A DNA stretch of 64,000 nt, taken from the NCBI GenBank assembly GCA_026210745.1, contig CP110632.1, positions 3,905,001-3,969,000 of the forward strand. The letters are read 5' to 3'. The translations under genes were made by a program, and so were the position numbers. The first letter of the stretch is position 1. Each line of letters opens with the position of its first letter. This DNA comes from Exobasidium rhododendri. Taxonomy: Eukaryota > Basidiomycota > Exobasidiomycetes > Exobasidiales > Exobasidiaceae. Positions 22,022-32,204 of the stretch are shown here, one piece after another. The notes below the pieces were generated by a model. That model was not told the DNA's origin. It saw nothing but the letters and a program-made list of their open reading frames with translations, and made no database searches.

Positions 22022-23374
22022 ATGATGTCGACAACAATTCCATCTGGTGATCAAAGCGAGGCTCACATCGTGGCGGCAAAGGAAAGGCGGCGACTGCAGA
22101 CCCGTCTTGCTCAACGACGTTATCGGCTGAGAAAGAGACAGGGCGCTGCTTACCTGGAAGAGCAGACGTCTACGATCGAAGGGTCAATGCTTATGCCAGA
22201 GGCAGTCAACACTGCAGCAACAAGGTCAAATTCGGCAGTAGTGGATCTGCAAGCATACTACTCGTCGATTGTAAATAGAAACATGGACCTCTTCCTTGGC
22301 ATGGAAGAGATGTACTCGGCCTCGAGCATTGCAGAGGAGATGGCAGGCAAGATGGTAAGCAGTCTGCCATCGGATTATTACTCATCACGAGCAGCACATG
22401 CACAGGCACAGGCAGACGCATCCTCATCGTCCTATGCTTCTACTTCCTACCCGTCATCGTCCTACCCGTCATCGTCCTACCCGTCATCGTCCTACCCGTC
22501 ATCGTCCTACCCGTCATCGTCCTACCCGTCATCGTCCTACCCGTCATCGTCCTACCCGTCATCGTCCTACCTGTCATCGTCCTACCCGTCATCGTCAACG
22601 CGGCCCTCGATGGCATCACCTGTCGTCTCGTGTGCGCCTCTTCCTGTGAATATGTCGGCCATGGTTGTCGCCGCAGAGACAGAAGAATACACGAGTATGG
22701 CGATGCTGCAGAACAACAAAATGTCAATGATAGACCTGATGTCAACCGTCTTAAGCGGCGACCACGCCACCACGGTACTCGAGCTGCGAAGAGGTGAGAG
22801 GGTCCCCATACCTCAATACGACTTCTACAGAGCAGTCTTTGCCAACGCTTTTGCCTTGTCTTTCTCAGCGAGCGACATGGGAAAGTGCCGAGTGTCTAGT
22901 CGAATCAGGGAAGTATGGAATAAGAGCAATCATTTTGCAAACGTGTCAGGAAACATGCAACCGGTAGAGGAGCAGTTGACAGTCGATCACAACATCATCA
23001 TAGATCTACTACCATGGCCAGAAGTTCGTCGAAAGGCACTTCGATCGATTCAAGTGGGAATCCTCGATGAGGAAACGTTCAAGCGTGACACCTTCTTTGG
23101 TACGAACGAGGATTTTGGTCTGGAAACATCCTTTCAGATTCATGGCATTTCACCAAATGATGATTTTCGCTTCAGTGCGACGGGTGCGTCTGATGTCACC
23201 ACCGATCCAGACTCTTGGCAGTGCTCGCCAAATTGGATGGAAAAGTACTGGTTCTTGATTGACGAACAGATGCTACGACGAACAAATTGGTGGAGGAAAT
23301 TGCAAGGTCAAGCGCCAGTCGTCATTCGAGCTCTTTCACAACCTGTGATGCCCCGTCAAGATTCGGCCAGCTGA
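22022..23374 (+). CDS. bZIP-like transcription factor with DUF3425-type C-terminus
   Basis: An intronless 450-residue frame. Residues of about 20-40 form a basic region ([19 protein letters not shown]) like fungal AP-1-type bZIP proteins, with a poor leucine zipper after it. The C-terminal 130 residues fit DUF3425, a domain typical of fungal bZIP proteins: [20 protein letters not shown], then [20 protein letters not shown] and [14 protein letters not shown]. It is expected to be a nuclear DNA-binding regulator with unknown targets. Two oddities: the normally invariant Asn of the basic region is Thr (codon ACC), and residues of about 143-192 are ten near-perfect copies of a five-residue YPSSS unit. 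Two ATGs are adjacent at 22022 and 22025. It converges on the FAD oxidoreductase gene that ends at 23523. Confidence 0.82.
   Translation: MMSTTIPSGDQSEAHIVAAKERRRLQTRLAQRRYRLRKRQGAAYLEEQTSTIEGSMLMPEAVNTAATRSNSAVVDLQAYYSSIVNRNMDLFLGMEEMYSASSIAEEMAGKMVSSLPSDYYSSRAAHAQAQADASSSSYASTSYPSSSYPSSSYPSSSYPSSSYPSSSYPSSSYPSSSYPSSSYLSSSYPSSSTRPSMASPVVSCAPLPVNMSAMVVAAETEEYTSMAMLQNNKMSMIDLMSTVLSGDHATTVLELRRGERVPIPQYDFYRAVFANAFALSFSASDMGKCRVSSRIREVWNKSNHFANVSGNMQPVEEQLTVDHNIIIDLLPWPEVRRKALRSIQVGILDEETFKRDTFFGTNEDFGLETSFQIHGISPNDDFRFSATGASDVTTDPDSWQCSPNWMEKYWFLIDEQMLRRTNWWRKLQGQAPVVIRALSQPVMPRQDSAS
22448..22597 (+). repeat. 15-base tandem repeat, ten units (coding)
   Basis: The unit TACCCGTCATCGTCC is repeated ten times in frame, encoding YPSSS. 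The ninth unit has CTG (Leu) for CCG (Pro) and the last unit is truncated and diverged. Near-identity of the units points to recent expansion. All three frames on both strands stay open across it. Confidence 0.95.
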
Positions 23375-23522
23375 TGCGATCGCTGCGATGAATGGGTTGC
23401 GTGTCGTCGCTTGCCACGGCAACATATGCGACCATGTGTAGTATATTTCCCTCTCTTTCCCAGGCACACAGATGCACCACACGTAGTAATGAGCGGCAAT
23501 CGTCTGGTCGTCGATGTGTGCC

Positions 23523-24822
23523 TTACAAGCCGAGGTAGCTGACGTCGGCACTAGTGGCCTTCCCATCAAGAATCAGCTCGCTCATAATCTTGCCCGTACC
23601 AGGACCTAAGGAGATTCCCCAAGGTCCATGACCGGCAGTAAGGTACAGATTCGAGCGTTGCGGCAGTTTGCATAGATACGGATACCCTCGAGGAGTGACT
23701 GGGCGATAGCATAAAGCTTCCCTGACGATCTCAGCGTCACTCGTGTCCAGCAGAGGTGAGATGAGCTTGCAGGCAGACAGCAACCTTTCCATCGATGCTT
23801 CGCTCTTCGTCACCAATGTTGCGCTTGGGGGAAGCGGCGCACCGGCTGCAAATAGATGAAGAAAAGGAAGAGGAACAAAATTCAAGAAAAGCATCAGCAA
23901 GCTTGTACTGGGAACGCCCCCACACGTCATCTTTGTCATCGTACTTCTATCATCATCGACTCACAATTTTCACCTGCAATGTAAATCGTCCCATCCGGCC
24001 TCGAAAAGAGCTCTGGAGTAGTTGTCGACCTTCCTTTTCGATCTACAACTGAGGCAAAGATGGCAAGAGGTGGTACAGGCTTGGACGTCTTCAATACCAC
24101 CGAGTGGCCTGCTAATTCCTGGACTGGAACGTAAATGTTGAATAATTTCTTGGCTGCTGCGCCCGTCCAGGGGCCAGCACAAAGCACCACAACGTCAGCA
24201 TCAACGACTCCATCGCTGTGATAGATCGAATGACCTTCTTCCGTGCTCTTGACCGAGTCAGCACGTCCACTGACAACTTTGACACCCTTCCTTTGACATT
24301 CTTCGATTAGTGCGTGACAGAATTGCTCCGGGTGAACTTGCGCCGTTCCCTCTTCCCCCATGATGTCAACTTCTGAGATATTGTCAGGGTTCATCCAGGA
24401 GGTGATTGGGTCTGCTGAAGTTTGGCTTTCCTTCTTGCACCCTTTTTGTACGTTCAACGTCAATGATGAAACCTTGCGATACCCAAAGCGTCGAGCCCCG
24501 TCCAGCTTTTCCGCCAGGTCAGAGTGAAGCTCGTACGACAGCTTGCCCAGTGACTTGTAGTAGCGGTGATAGCGAGCTATAAGTGTTTGGACATCCTCAT
24601 CGTGTGATGTACACTCACAGACGTAGGAGTACTGTGCCAGTCTCTAGCCAAGAAGCCTGCAGCTTTCCCACTGGCTCCTCCGGCAATCTGCCCTTCTTCG
24701 AGCAAGGTAATCGCACCACATCTCCCTGACATTGCAAGATAGTACGCAGTCGTGATTCCCATGATACCCGCACCAATCAGACACACACTCTTTCCCCTAC
24801 TTCCCTCTCCTGTCGGCGTCAT
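23523..24822 (-). CDS. FAD-dependent oxidoreductase (DAO family, Tda3-like)
   Basis: The spliced model is complement(join(23523..23845,23965..24553,24619..24822)), 371 residues. Introns are 65 and 119 bases, both with GTGAGT donors. The N-terminus carries the dinucleotide-binding motif (VCLIGAGIMGITTAYYLA, GxGxxG) and GGASGKAAGFLARDWH. The middle has LGKLSYELHSDLAEKLDG and VVLCAGPWTG. The end, LYLTAGHGPWGISLGPGTGK, is the second FAD-contacting motif of D-amino-acid-oxidase-fold enzymes. The nearest group I recognise is fungal Tda3-like DAO proteins, and the substrate is unknown. No signal peptide or membrane segment is evident. The ATG at 24822 is the natural start. The upstream in-frame extension starts at an ATG at 24969 but adds 49 residues unlike the family. 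Confidence 0.82.
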
Positions 24823-25190
24823 AGTGGAGCAAGGGAGGATGACATTCACAAGATGGCAAGGAAAGAGGTATTGACTCGCAGTCAAAACGCGAGCAACACT
24901 AAGTCTAATTGAAATCTGACAGCTCCACTTGACTTTGAGGAGTAGGAGACTGCTGCTGATGTGGTGCATCGTGCTCTAATAGGACTGCATCTCCTCCGGG
25001 GCAGGTCTACAAAAGCTCACTCGCTCACTCCAAGATTAAGAGAATTATCGTGCCCACGGAAATCCTAAAGCAACCTTCTATTAAAATCGAAATATAGAAA
25101 CTGAAATCCTCGGCAGTGCAAGCAGTCTACGTGGTGCGGTCGCCGACAGTATGGGAAAACAGATACATGTGACTGAGCTGATCTCTTCTT
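24823..25190. other. Intergenic region between oxidoreductase and hexokinase
   Basis: These 368 bases hold the promoter of the minus-strand FAD oxidoreductase and the 3' end of the minus-strand hexokinase gene. No further gene or element was recognised. Confidence 0.5.
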
Positions 25191-26910
25191 TCATACATTC
25201 GCATACTTTCCCTCGTCCTTTCTCTTCCTCGTCATGGCTGCAATTATCGCACTTCCCACCCCACTACCATCTTCAGCTTGGTAGCATTTGATCAACTTCC
25301 CCTTCTCTTTGCCGAAAATGTCCTCGAGCGCTCCATGGAGCCTCTTGGAAAAGTTGGGGTATTTCGAAAAGAGACTTCCATCGCAACCCACTCCGCATCC
25401 TTCAGGGTTGTCCCCCTCGAGATAGCCCATCTTCGTCACGAGAGCGGCGATACCACAGGAAGACAGTCGCGCACTTCGAGTTCCAATCAATTCGGCCAAT
25501 TTTCGGAAAAATCTACGTTCTTCGATGTTAGTGTCCAAACCAAAGAAGTGGGTGAAGAGACCCGTGATGGTCAAAAGCTCATCCGTAGGGTCCGACTCGA
25601 TCAAGGAAAGGAAAGCAGTATCAAAGACGTTCTCCTTCTCAATCTTGTACGTGTTTTGACCCAAAAAGAGCGCCCCTTCGTCGACCATGTCACACATGAC
25701 CAGTCTGAAGATCTCTCCTAGGTAAAGCCCGGCGATCATCTTCTCGTACGACTGCTCGTGTGGTTTGTTGGAGTGCAGGTCGATGTACTCGTCGTACTTT
25801 GTTCGGATCTCCTTCATGTGTTCGTGCTTGAAAGAGTCAAAAGCACCGTATTCACAGTTGATGGCCATATCTTCATCCGGGGGAAGTTTGAGATCATTGA
25901 TCTTGGGAATGTCCTTGATGTGCTCCATGTAGGCTGCGTTACATCCTGTACCAAAGATGCACGCAATTCTGGTGTCTCGCTTGACATAGTTGGAAGCGAT
26001 CAAGGTACCTGTCGTATCGTTAATGATGGACGTCATCTTGATCGGAACCTTGTACTTTTCCAGGCTGTTCCGGAACATCTTGGCGCAATCCTTTCCTTCG
26101 GTGTTGGGATTTCCGAAGCCCTTCGTCCAACGAACGAGTCTGCCATGATCGATCGCTTCTTGTCTGGCAGGGGAGTTGTACACTCTTATCAGCTCAAGAA
26201 TATGCAGAGTAAAGTAGGCCCGGAACGGACGTCACCGCTCTACTCACTCCATCGGGTAACTAAAGGTGAAGCCGAGTGCAATCTCTTCCTCTAAAATGAC
26301 GTCCTCGTCTGAACCACTTCCAAATTGCTCGGAGATGAAAGTGTTTAAGCAATCTGCACAAAAGTCAAACAACTCCTGACCTTCGCATTGCTTTTGCTCG
26401 TCCGTCAATCGGAACTTTGTCTGAGTGATCTCGAATTCTCCTTTGCCCTTCAACACGACGTGGCATACCCGCAGATTGGTACCGCCCAAGTCCAAGGCTA
26501 GGTACGAGCCAGTCTCGTCTCCAGTAGGCCAGCCAAAGACGTAGGTAGGAAGCATCGGCTGAGATCGAATGTCAGAAGGCGCTTTCGCACTACAATCGTG
26601 CTCCCTACTACACCACTCACCACTGTCTGCTTGTCTTCCTTGAGCCCGGCTTGTAGGACACCGACAAAGCTCTTTGTAATTGTCTTGAGTCGATCAGGGG
26701 TAAGACTGAAGAGCTCCTGATAGTGCTTGAACTCTACGTCCAAGTCACTTTCCTTGGCGCCACGAGGTCCTTCGTGTTTGTGTGTAGTTGTGTATCGAGA
26801 GACCAACTGATCAGAGATGAGGAAGGGGACAAGCCACAAAGAGAAGGGATCACGGTGTTAGCAACGCTTCAAGACATCTCCTCTCCAGCCATACACACAG
26901 GGTGATCCAT
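25191..26910 (-). CDS. HXK: Hexokinase
   Basis: The spliced model is complement(join(25191..26184,26248..26558,26621..26806,26899..26910)), 500 residues, matching the usual fungal length of about 485-500. The enzyme phosphorylates glucose and related hexoses with ATP, the first glycolytic step. Seen in order: YLALDLGGTNLRVCHV (phosphate loop 1), LGFTFSYPME, RLVRWTKGF, IINDTTGTLIAS with catalytic Asp, IFGTGCNAAYME, and the Gly-rich AEDGSGVGSAIIAA near the end. Introns of 61 and 62 bases with GTGAGT donors are certain from family alignment. The first intron (26807-26898, donor GTGTGT) and the four-codon first exon (MDHP) are less certain, and the real start could lie elsewhere. Yeast Hxk2 also represses transcription from the nucleus, but that role cannot be read here. 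Confidence 0.9.
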
Positions 26911-27580
26911 CTTCTCTACAGCCGATCCTCGCCTGCCGCTGAGATTTGCACTCGCTCGTCGGCCTTTTCCACCCGAGCCAGAGATGTTGGCATCAGCGCT
27001 GGGGGCTTTTTGAGTGGCCGCCATTCTGTCCTGGCAATGTAAGGGAGTTGCTCGTGTTGAATGGAGTTGTGTGTGAGCAAGTTACTAGTCTCTCTTGCAG
27101 CAAGCGTTCCGGATTGGCTACAATGGTGGAGAACCAGGGCGAAGATTAACTCGCCGCTCTGCAACCACAAGGAAGTCTTTCCCAAAGTGGAGAGGGACAA
27201 TCTCGACCCTAAGACACGCGAAGCCGAGGGAGACCGCTATCACATCTTTCCATACTTGTATACGCTGCAGATTGGCTTACATAAGCCGTCATTTTCTGTC
27301 CCTCTCGCTTCAAGCATGGCGATGACCATCTCTTCTTCATGGGATACGACACTGACAAGCGATCAAAGAATGCTGGTCTGTCGAAGCAATTTTGAGAAGA
27401 CGGAGTATCTTCCAGAAGACTGCAAGAGTAGAGGGAGAGGAGGTGTGGTCGGTGTGAACGAGATCCTCGAACGGAGATAAGAAGGGTATGCCCGTGTGTC
27501 AAGGATGCGGTATTCAGGCGTAGCAGGGGAGTGGGTAGTAGCCCTTCTCGCTCTGCGTCTCTTTCTGTGAGACCACACTC
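26911..27580. promoter_or_regulatory. Divergent intergenic region, hexokinase / FrnE-like
   Basis: These 670 bases should contain the hexokinase promoter (-) and that of the DsbA-like gene (+). A 139-codon plus-strand frame at 27061-27480 shows no family motif and no spliced continuation, so I do not call it. Confidence 0.45.
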
Positions 27581-28327
27581 ATGTCATTTGCCCCCAGCGC
27601 ACTCCTTCGAAACACCTCCACCAAGATGACTGTCTTTGACGTGAAGATCACTAGTGATGTAGTCTGCCCTTGGTGCTACATCGGCCACACTCGACTGTCC
27701 AAGGCTATTGCCGCACATCAAAAGGTGTACCCGGAGGATAAATTCAACCTACACTATGTTCCTTTCTACCTTCAGCCTCCTCCTCAGATGACGCAATCAC
27801 CACCGCCGCCTCCTTTCCCCGTCCAATCCAAGCCTCGCCGTCAAGTGTATGCAGAAAAGTTTGGGCCAAGGAAAGCGAAAGAAATTGAGGAGATGATGGG
27901 CCAAGTTTCCAAATCAGAAGGCCTTTCATTCAAGTTTGGTGGAAATACAGGGCCGAGTCGGAATGGACATCGGCTGATCTACTACGCACAGTCACATGGT
28001 GGTGAGAAGGCGCAAAATGACACCATGCTGGGACTGTGGAAACGGTACTACGAACAGGAGATCGATATTACGGAATTGGATGTTCTAGTTCAAGTCGGCG
28101 TAGAGGCAGGTCTTGGAAGCAGTGAAGAGATCAGAGCATATCTGGAGAGCGGTAAAGATGGCAAGGAGGTGGATCTTCTTGCCGAAGAACAGCGACTAAA
28201 GGGCGTGAGTGGTGTGCCGAACTACGTCTTCCAGAACAGGTGGGAAGTCAGCGGAGGACAAGAGCCGAGTGTCTTTGAAAGCATCTTCAAGAAGTGGAAG
28301 GAAGCAGAGGCAAAGGGCGCAGCGTAA
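27581..28327 (+). CDS. DsbA-like thioredoxin-fold oxidoreductase (FrnE family)
   Basis: An intronless frame of 248 residues. The DsbA-like active site CPWC lies in DVVCPWCYIGHTRL (about residues 26-39). It is followed by FNLHYVPFYLQP, then VYAEKFGPRKA, NGHRLIYYAQSHG and the cis-Pro loop VSGVPNYVFQNRWEVSGGQ, which is characteristic of FrnE/2-hydroxychromene-2-carboxylate isomerase-like proteins. It is probably a thiol oxidoreductase or glutathione-dependent isomerase, and the substrate is unknown. A Pro-rich insert (SPPPPPFPVQSKP) replaces the loop after the FYLQP strand. An inner ATG at 27626 (MTVFDVKITSD) would give a typical short cytosolic start. The longer N-terminus is Ser/Ala/Arg-containing and might be a weak organelle signal. 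Confidence 0.85.
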   Translation: MSFAPSALLRNTSTKMTVFDVKITSDVVCPWCYIGHTRLSKAIAAHQKVYPEDKFNLHYVPFYLQPPPQMTQSPPPPPFPVQSKPRRQVYAEKFGPRKAKEIEEMMGQVSKSEGLSFKFGGNTGPSRNGHRLIYYAQSHGGEKAQNDTMLGLWKRYYEQEIDITELDVLVQVGVEAGLGSSEEIRAYLESGKDGKEVDLLAEEQRLKGVSGVPNYVFQNRWEVSGGQEPSVFESIFKKWKEAEAKGAA

Positions 28328-28558
28328 CCGAGTGGCGCTATCTTGTACAGACACTTCTTTTGCTCAAATTAGCATGTATCAGTCGAGCGAGCACTTGCTT
28401 TGGAGGGAGGGTGTGACGAATTCCCGTCTTGAGTCGCGCTCGGTGTAGCGTGTAGATAATTGTAGGACGAGTAGTGCGCCCCCCTCCCCTCCCTTTCCTC
28501 CCTCTCTCTTCCTTCACACTCCAATCACCGACGCATCTGAGGTTGACCCCGGACTTTG

Positions 28559-29107
28559 ATGTCAATCGTGGTGAGAAGATATGAGAACAGGGATCTGACA
28601 ATCATCAAGTCCCTCTTCACAACGTATCAGCTCTCGCTGCCCGTCGACATCTCCTTTCAAAACTACCAAGATGAATTTGCTCAACTACCCGGAAAGTACA
28701 GTCAAGAAGAGGGTGGGGCTCTCTTTCTAGCGGAAAGGACAGCTGGCGACGGCAAGTCCATAGTCGTCAATGGTGCCCATGCTTCCACAAATGGTAGCAA
28801 CACGCTTGTGCTTGGCTGTGTGGCCCTGCGAAGGATGGATGAAGAGACGTGCGAGCTGAAAAGGCTCTTTGTTTTGCCCGAAGCAAGGGGCTTACGGGTA
28901 GGTGTGGCCCTCGTCAAAGCTGTAGTACAGGAGGCGAGGGAGTTTCAGTACCGACGCATTCTTCTCGATACGCTTCCTACTATGAAGGGCGCCATTGCGA
29001 TATACAAGGGCGTCGGATTTGTCCCTGTGCCAAAGTACTACGAGACACCAATCGAGGAAACAGTCTTCCTAGAGATGAACCTCGGAAGGGATCGTCAGAC
29101 CGGGTAG
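28559..29107 (+). CDS. GNAT-family N-acetyltransferase
   Basis: An intronless frame of 182 residues. The GNAT fold is shown by the N-terminal strand SIVVRRYENRDLTIIKSLF, strand LVLGCVALRRMDEETCELKR, the acetyl-CoA loop LFVLPEARGLRVGVALVKAV (the RGLRVG segment matches the Q/RxxGxG/A motif), then YRRILLDTLPTMKGAIAIYK and VGFVPV. It transfers an acetyl group from acetyl-CoA to an unknown amine, possibly a small molecule. The ATG at 28559 is used because the in-frame codon just upstream is TTG. It ends 267 bases before the convergent Ariadne gene. Confidence 0.85.
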   Translation: MSIVVRRYENRDLTIIKSLFTTYQLSLPVDISFQNYQDEFAQLPGKYSQEEGGALFLAERTAGDGKSIVVNGAHASTNGSNTLVLGCVALRRMDEETCELKRLFVLPEARGLRVGVALVKAVVQEAREFQYRRILLDTLPTMKGAIAIYKGVGFVPVPKYYETPIEETVFLEMNLGRDRQTG

Positions 29108-29374
29108 GACATGATGATAGAATTGATGAAGAGGCATGTCTTGCCGACGTGGATGTCTGATACATGATCTGTATGGTATGAAAGTAGATATAGAAGTATG
29201 AGTGTGGAAAATGTAGTCGTGTTGGTACGGTGGTGATGTCGAGAGTGTAAGATCTGTAAAATAGGAATCGTGTGCTCAAATCTGATCTTGTGTTGCCGTG
29301 TCTGCCATAGAATGAGAGCAGACGGTAAGATTGAGATTCTGCAGCTGATATGGCCGTCCGGTATAATGATGACG

Positions 29375-31497
29375 CTAAAAGGAAACGTTCCAGTTCCATC
29401 GTCCCTCAGCGAAGCCAGCTGCTGTGTCGCTCAGCATGATCTTAGAGATGGGCAAACGATCCGGATCAGTAAAAGCCTCCCAACCGAACAAGTCGTGTCA
29501 TCACTTACTTCTCGACGTCTTTGTACGTAGACAGTCACTGTGATTGTGCAAGTCAAGTGTAAGTCCATTGCGGCGTCGCACCTCGCCTACCATAGCTTCC
29601 CAGAGATACTCACAGTCAGTCACCTTCTGTCTCAGCGAAGGGATCAAGTCTCTTTCAATTGGCTTTTCCAGCTGCTCAGACAAGTCCTCTACTGCTCTTT
29701 CCAGATCTCGTTGATTGTCTTCAAAAAGTTCCGTCATGTTGTCTCGTGTCAGATAGTAGGCCATTGCATAGGTCCATTTGAGCGTCGTTCGACACTCCGT
29801 CACTGTGTCGACGGCCTTCTTGAGGAACTGGACTTCGATCCACGTCAATTCAGACGTCACTTGCATTTCTTCCATCTTCTTTTCCGTTCGTCCGTACAGG
29901 TCTCTATCCAATCTTGCAGACTGTTCATGGTTGGCGAATCGGTTAAAGTACTGGAAAGGGAGGGGATACAATGAGCGGAAGCCACATCGCAGGCCCTCTC
30001 AACCCACCGCTCTCCACTCACATGCAGATATCGCTCCAAGGACACTCTTGACTTTGCTTGAGTATCTCGTGCATCTATGCCGCTCTTCTCGTCATATCGA
30101 TTGCAGTTGTACCAGCTATTTCCATGCTCTGCCCACGGCCCTGCACAGATCCAACACCATTCGTATCGACATTTCCGACAAGTCATGTGGTTGCATCCTC
30201 CATTCTTTTCAATCGTCGACGAACATTTCGGGCACTCCTTTGTATTTGCCTGGATCCAGTTGGCCGTTTCACTGTCATCCTCACATTTTCGCACCCACAG
30301 TTTGACAACATCACAATCAGCGGGTGCGTGACCTTCATACCCGCAGGCAAAGCAAAAGGAATGACCACACTGACACTTGACTGTAGGGATGGTGTGATCC
30401 CTTGGGCCGTCTCTCTTCCTTCTTTTTGCCGCTGTTCGTGAAGAAGACGATGATGGGGCGCCCATGTTGCATTCAATGGCGAACTCGCAATTTGGTGCTG
30501 GACACCATCTCAGATTGGGCGAGTCATCCACATAGGTTCGATTCAAAAGTACCTTGTACCTGTGACACGACGAGAAAGAGATGAAAGGGTGAACCTTTAG
30601 ACACATTCTACAGCACCAGATCATGCTACTGCCACCACTTTACTCACCTCTCGAAAAGCTCCGGCTCGAGAAGCAAACTGACGGTCTTTTCGTCTACGAC
30701 AAGATTGCACTTCCCTTCCATGCACTGAATCCTCCGACTCTCGCCTTCTGACTTAATTTTCTGCTCCAGATAAGAAGTGTAGCAGTCCGTACAAAAGCGG
30801 TGTCCGCAAGCAAGTGCTAAAGTAGAAATCGTAGGTGCTACCTTCGTTGCTCCTCGACTTATCGACTTTGACTTTGATCTACTGCTACTGGCCACTTTGG
30901 TCGTCATTATCGATCTGGCAGGCGCACAATCTTCAGCTGACCGAAAGCAGATCTCGCATGTAAAGTCTTCCAACATCATCAATCCTGGCCTTGAAGGATC
31001 CTCGTGAACACCAGCTTCCAAATTGACCTTTTCCGGTGTGTCCATGTACTTCTCAATCAGTTTCTCTTTGTTCCAACCATAGTGGCGTAGGAGAATAGCA
31101 GCATCAGTGTCCTGCAAGAGGTTACTCGATATGTTAGCTGAACGGGACTAAAGCTTCACATCGCATTCAGCGACTTTTCGCTCCTCACCTTGATCATGAA
31201 CATGCTTGCCACCTGCTCCACCTCTTTCGTCTGTGCTTTGATGATGCTTTTCAGATCCATGCATTTGTATTCGACCTCCCAGGGCTTGCGATAGCTCTTT
31301 CCAAATTCTTGACTGAAATTCAGGTCGTCGTCGTTGAAGGCTGAGTCGTCAATGGCAGCATCTGAAGCGGCCAAAGCATCACCCTCCGAATCGTTATCAG
31401 ACGCAGTAGTAGAAGCTTGCATAGCCAGGTCTAGATCTTCCTCATCTTCCGAAGGATAGTCTTCATAATCAGAGAGTGCCATGTCATCTTCGTCCAT
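29375..31497 (-). CDS. Ariadne-type RBR E3 ubiquitin ligase
   Basis: The six-exon model is complement(join(29375..29440,29509..29537,29614..29950,30022..30559,30648..31111,31189..31497)), 580 residues. An acidic N-terminus is followed by a UBA-like segment (LLRHYGWNKEKLIEKYMD). RING1 starts CEIC near residue 153 and continues CGHRFCTDCYTSYLE. The IBR runs from LRWCPAPNCEFAI to CQCGHSFCFACGYEGH. RING2 (KECPKCSSTIEKNGGCNHMTC) has its catalytic Cys in GGCNH near residue 382. The Ariadne C-terminal helices include RYLHYFNRFANHEQS. The RBR mechanism passes ubiquitin from an E2 to the RING2 Cys. The last two exons (29 and 66 bases) restore a family-like end, GFAEGRWNWNVSF. Without them the frame ends in an unrelated tail. 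RING1 has a Ser-rich insert between its first and second zinc-ligand pairs. Confidence 0.9.
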
Positions 31498-32204
31498 GTT
31501 CTTCACCGATATACTCGAGGCAGATCGAGTTACGCTGTGCTCTGATCGGCTTTCAATGGCGTAGTAAGATGTCGATCCCTTGTCAGGAAATTCGAAAAGG
31601 GTGTCAGTGGAGCAGAGGTATGTCCGAGATGCACTTTCCTATGTCTTGGACTACTGAATGTCGTAAGGTTAAAGGTGGTGTCAAGTCCTACAGGGTTATG
31701 GTGTTAAGGTGTTATGTGGTGTAGTACTCGTAGTATTCGTAGCGTAGTGGTGATTATGAGTGGCTGACCGGTGATTAGAAGTAGAGCAGACGAATGCTCG
31801 GCTCTCTACTCGCCCTTGGGATCGGAGAGATCAGAGCGTGCACAGAGTATTTTGCAGCGTGAAGTAGGCGAGTATTCAGAGCAGAGTGGCTGGAGCGAAA
31901 ATGTCCGGTCAGTAGTGGACAGACTATGGAAGGCAAGATGGAACACTCGGTCCTTCCCTCTGATTTTGGCTTGATTGACCGGTCCTGCTTTATCTAGGTC
32001 AGGAGGGGGGGGGACCCTTCAGCCCATTGTTGAGTGGTTGGTTTGATTTTCTTACATAAGCCCAACTTGAGCCTTCCACGATCTTTTGCGAGAACAAAAA
32101 TCTTATTTAGGCTGAAGAGAAGATGCATAATTCTGCTAAGTTCACACGATGTGCGCGAAGTTTGGACAAGCAAAACTCGGGGACACAAGCGTCATAGTCG
32201 ACGA
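31498..32204. promoter_or_regulatory. Divergent intergenic region, Ariadne / TTL
   Basis: These 707 bases contain the promoters of the Ariadne gene (-) and the TTL-domain gene (+). A run of nine G lies at 32005-32013. The open frame continuing upstream of the TTL start has a GTG and no family similarity. Nothing else was recognised. Confidence 0.45.

Noticed and set aside
22398-22649. 83-codon HRPTR repeat protein on the plus strand and 101-codon MTGRT repeat on the minus strand
   Set aside because: Both are shadows of the 15-base tandem repeat, which stays open in all frames.
27061-27480. 139-codon plus-strand frame between hexokinase and the FrnE-like gene
   Set aside because: No recognisable family, no matching splice partner, and it lies in a promoter region.
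29501-29613. Unspliced C-terminus of the Ariadne ligase ending at about 29501
   Set aside because: Splicing through the 29- and 66-base exons restores the family-like ending, whereas the unspliced tail does not match.
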